Source: Phycisphaerales bacterium
Lineage (GTDB): Bacteria > Planctomycetota > Phycisphaerae > Phycisphaerales > UBA1924
DNA: 34,812 bases
Direction of reading: 5' to 3'
Assembly (NCBI GenBank): GCA_017640485.1
Contig: JAEPQP010000015.1
Span: forward strand, 1 to 34,812
The notes under the pieces are model-generated. The model was given only the letters and a program-made list of their open reading frames with translations, made no database searches and was not told where the DNA came from. Shown here piece after piece: positions 33,935 through 34,812 of the stretch. The translations under genes and the position numbers were made by a program. The number at the start of each line of letters is the position of its first letter. The first letter of the stretch is position 1.

Positions 33935-34812
33935 CTATTTGGGCGGGACCGGTCGGCCGTGCGGATCGATCTGGCAGTCGGAGATCGGCACGGTCGTGTT
34001 GAGATGCTCAAGATGCTCGGCGATCTCGTGGACATTGTCCGGACGGATCCCCGCTTGATCGACGAGGTACCCCTCCCAGAGCCGGTGGCGACGGATGATC
34101 CGAGCACCCTCCTGACGACCCAGATCCGTGAGTTGGATCGAGTCTTGTGATTGAGTCACGAGTCTGTTTCGGATCGCGATCGAGAGGATCTGATTGAAGT
34201 CAGCAGAATGGAGCGTCGCTCGGAGAGATTGAGTCTGGGTCAGTGTCTCTCCGATCTCGTCATTCCTGTAGAGGAGCCCGATCAGGTCTTCGACGGCGAT
34301 CGTTCGGCGGAGTGCTCGTTGGCGGGCGGCTTTCGCGATCAGCCCGTGTGTTGGTGACGCGATCGCCGCGAGCGCGACCAGGAAGCCTGACACAGTGGTC
34401 ATCACCCCTGCGGCGTTGAGCGAGCTGGGCATCCCCATCGCTTCAGGAACAAACGATGCGAGGATGTACCCGATGACTGCAGCGGAAACCGCGAACACGG
34501 CGCTGAGTTTGATCTGCATCGATAAGCGATCGGTGCACAAGCGTGCGGTCGCCGCGGGACAGATCAGCATCGCGATGACGAGGATCGACCCGACCGCTTC
34601 AAAGGACGCGACAGCGCACGCGGCGGTCATCACCATCAGCATCGTGCTCATGAGTCCTGCGTGGACCCCCTGCGTGGTCGCGAGTCCAGGATCAAACGAT
34701 GCGATCCGGAGCTCCTTGTGGAGCGCGACTTTGAACCCGAGCACGATGATCGTCAGAATGATGAGCGTTGTAACCTGTGTCGGGATCTCGGACAGCGTGC
34801 TTCGCGAGAGGA
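33935..34812 (-). CDS. Metal ABC transporter permease (ABC-3/ZnuB-MntB type) fused to a DtxR/MntR-like regulator (5' truncated by window edge)
   Basis: The frame stays open to 34812, and the upstream codons encode more membrane segment (LSRSTLSEIPTQVTTLIILTIIVLGFK). Permease region AGLMSTMLMVMTAACAVASFEAVGSILVIAMLICPAATARL; C-terminal IRNRLVTQSQDSIQLTDLGRQEGARIIRRHRLWEGYLVDQAGIRPDNVHEIAEHLEH...DCQIDPHGRPVP is DtxR/MntR-like. Confidence 0.88.
   Translation of the reverse strand, partial: LSRSTLSEIPTQVTTLIILTIIVLGFKVALHKELRIASFDPGLATTQGVHAGLMSTMLMVMTAACAVASFEAVGSILVIAMLICPAATARLCTDRLSMQIKLSAVFAVSAAVIGYILASFVPEAMGMPSSLNAAGVMTTVSGFLVALAAIASPTHGLIAKAARQRALRRTIAVEDLIGLLYRNDEIGETLTQTQSLRATLHSADFNQILSIAIRNRLVTQSQDSIQLTDLGRQEGARIIRRHRLWEGYLVDQAGIRPDNVHEIAEHLEHLNTTVPISDCQIDPHGRPVPPK

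Overview
This 34.8-kb, GC-rich window looks like a planctomycete chromosome segment, probably of the Phycisphaerae/Phycisphaerales type. That placement rests on six secreted proteins carrying the C-terminal 'GC-type dockerin' tail (...DFFDIS...GCP). I found no mobile element, CRISPR array or rRNA. There is one tRNA-Leu(UAG). Housekeeping genes are metG, plsY, tmk, upp and nhaA, plus astB. They are interleaved with a regulatory block (ECF sigma, anti-sigma, secreted repeat protein, GAF-SpoIIE phosphatase) and a large set of dockerin-tailed secreted proteins. The latter include two metzincin-type proteases, two giant tandem beta-repeat paralogs and a choice-of-anchor-B/LVIVD protein. The observations I would follow up first are: (1) a metal-ABC permease fused to a DtxR/MntR-like repressor at the right edge, recalling chlamydial YtgCR; (2) an invariant Cys-x52-Cys bracket around all six dockerin tails, suggesting a disulfide-clasped module; (3) near-exact ~180-aa tandem repeats (4 and 5 copies) in neighbouring surface proteins; (4) a 17-histidine insert in the NhaA beta-hairpin region; (5) a fungal-FCY1-like cytosine deaminase convergent with upp; (6) a small acidic ORF with two in-frame, strongly Shine-Dalgarno-equipped starts. 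All homology statements come from reading motifs by eye; no searches were run.
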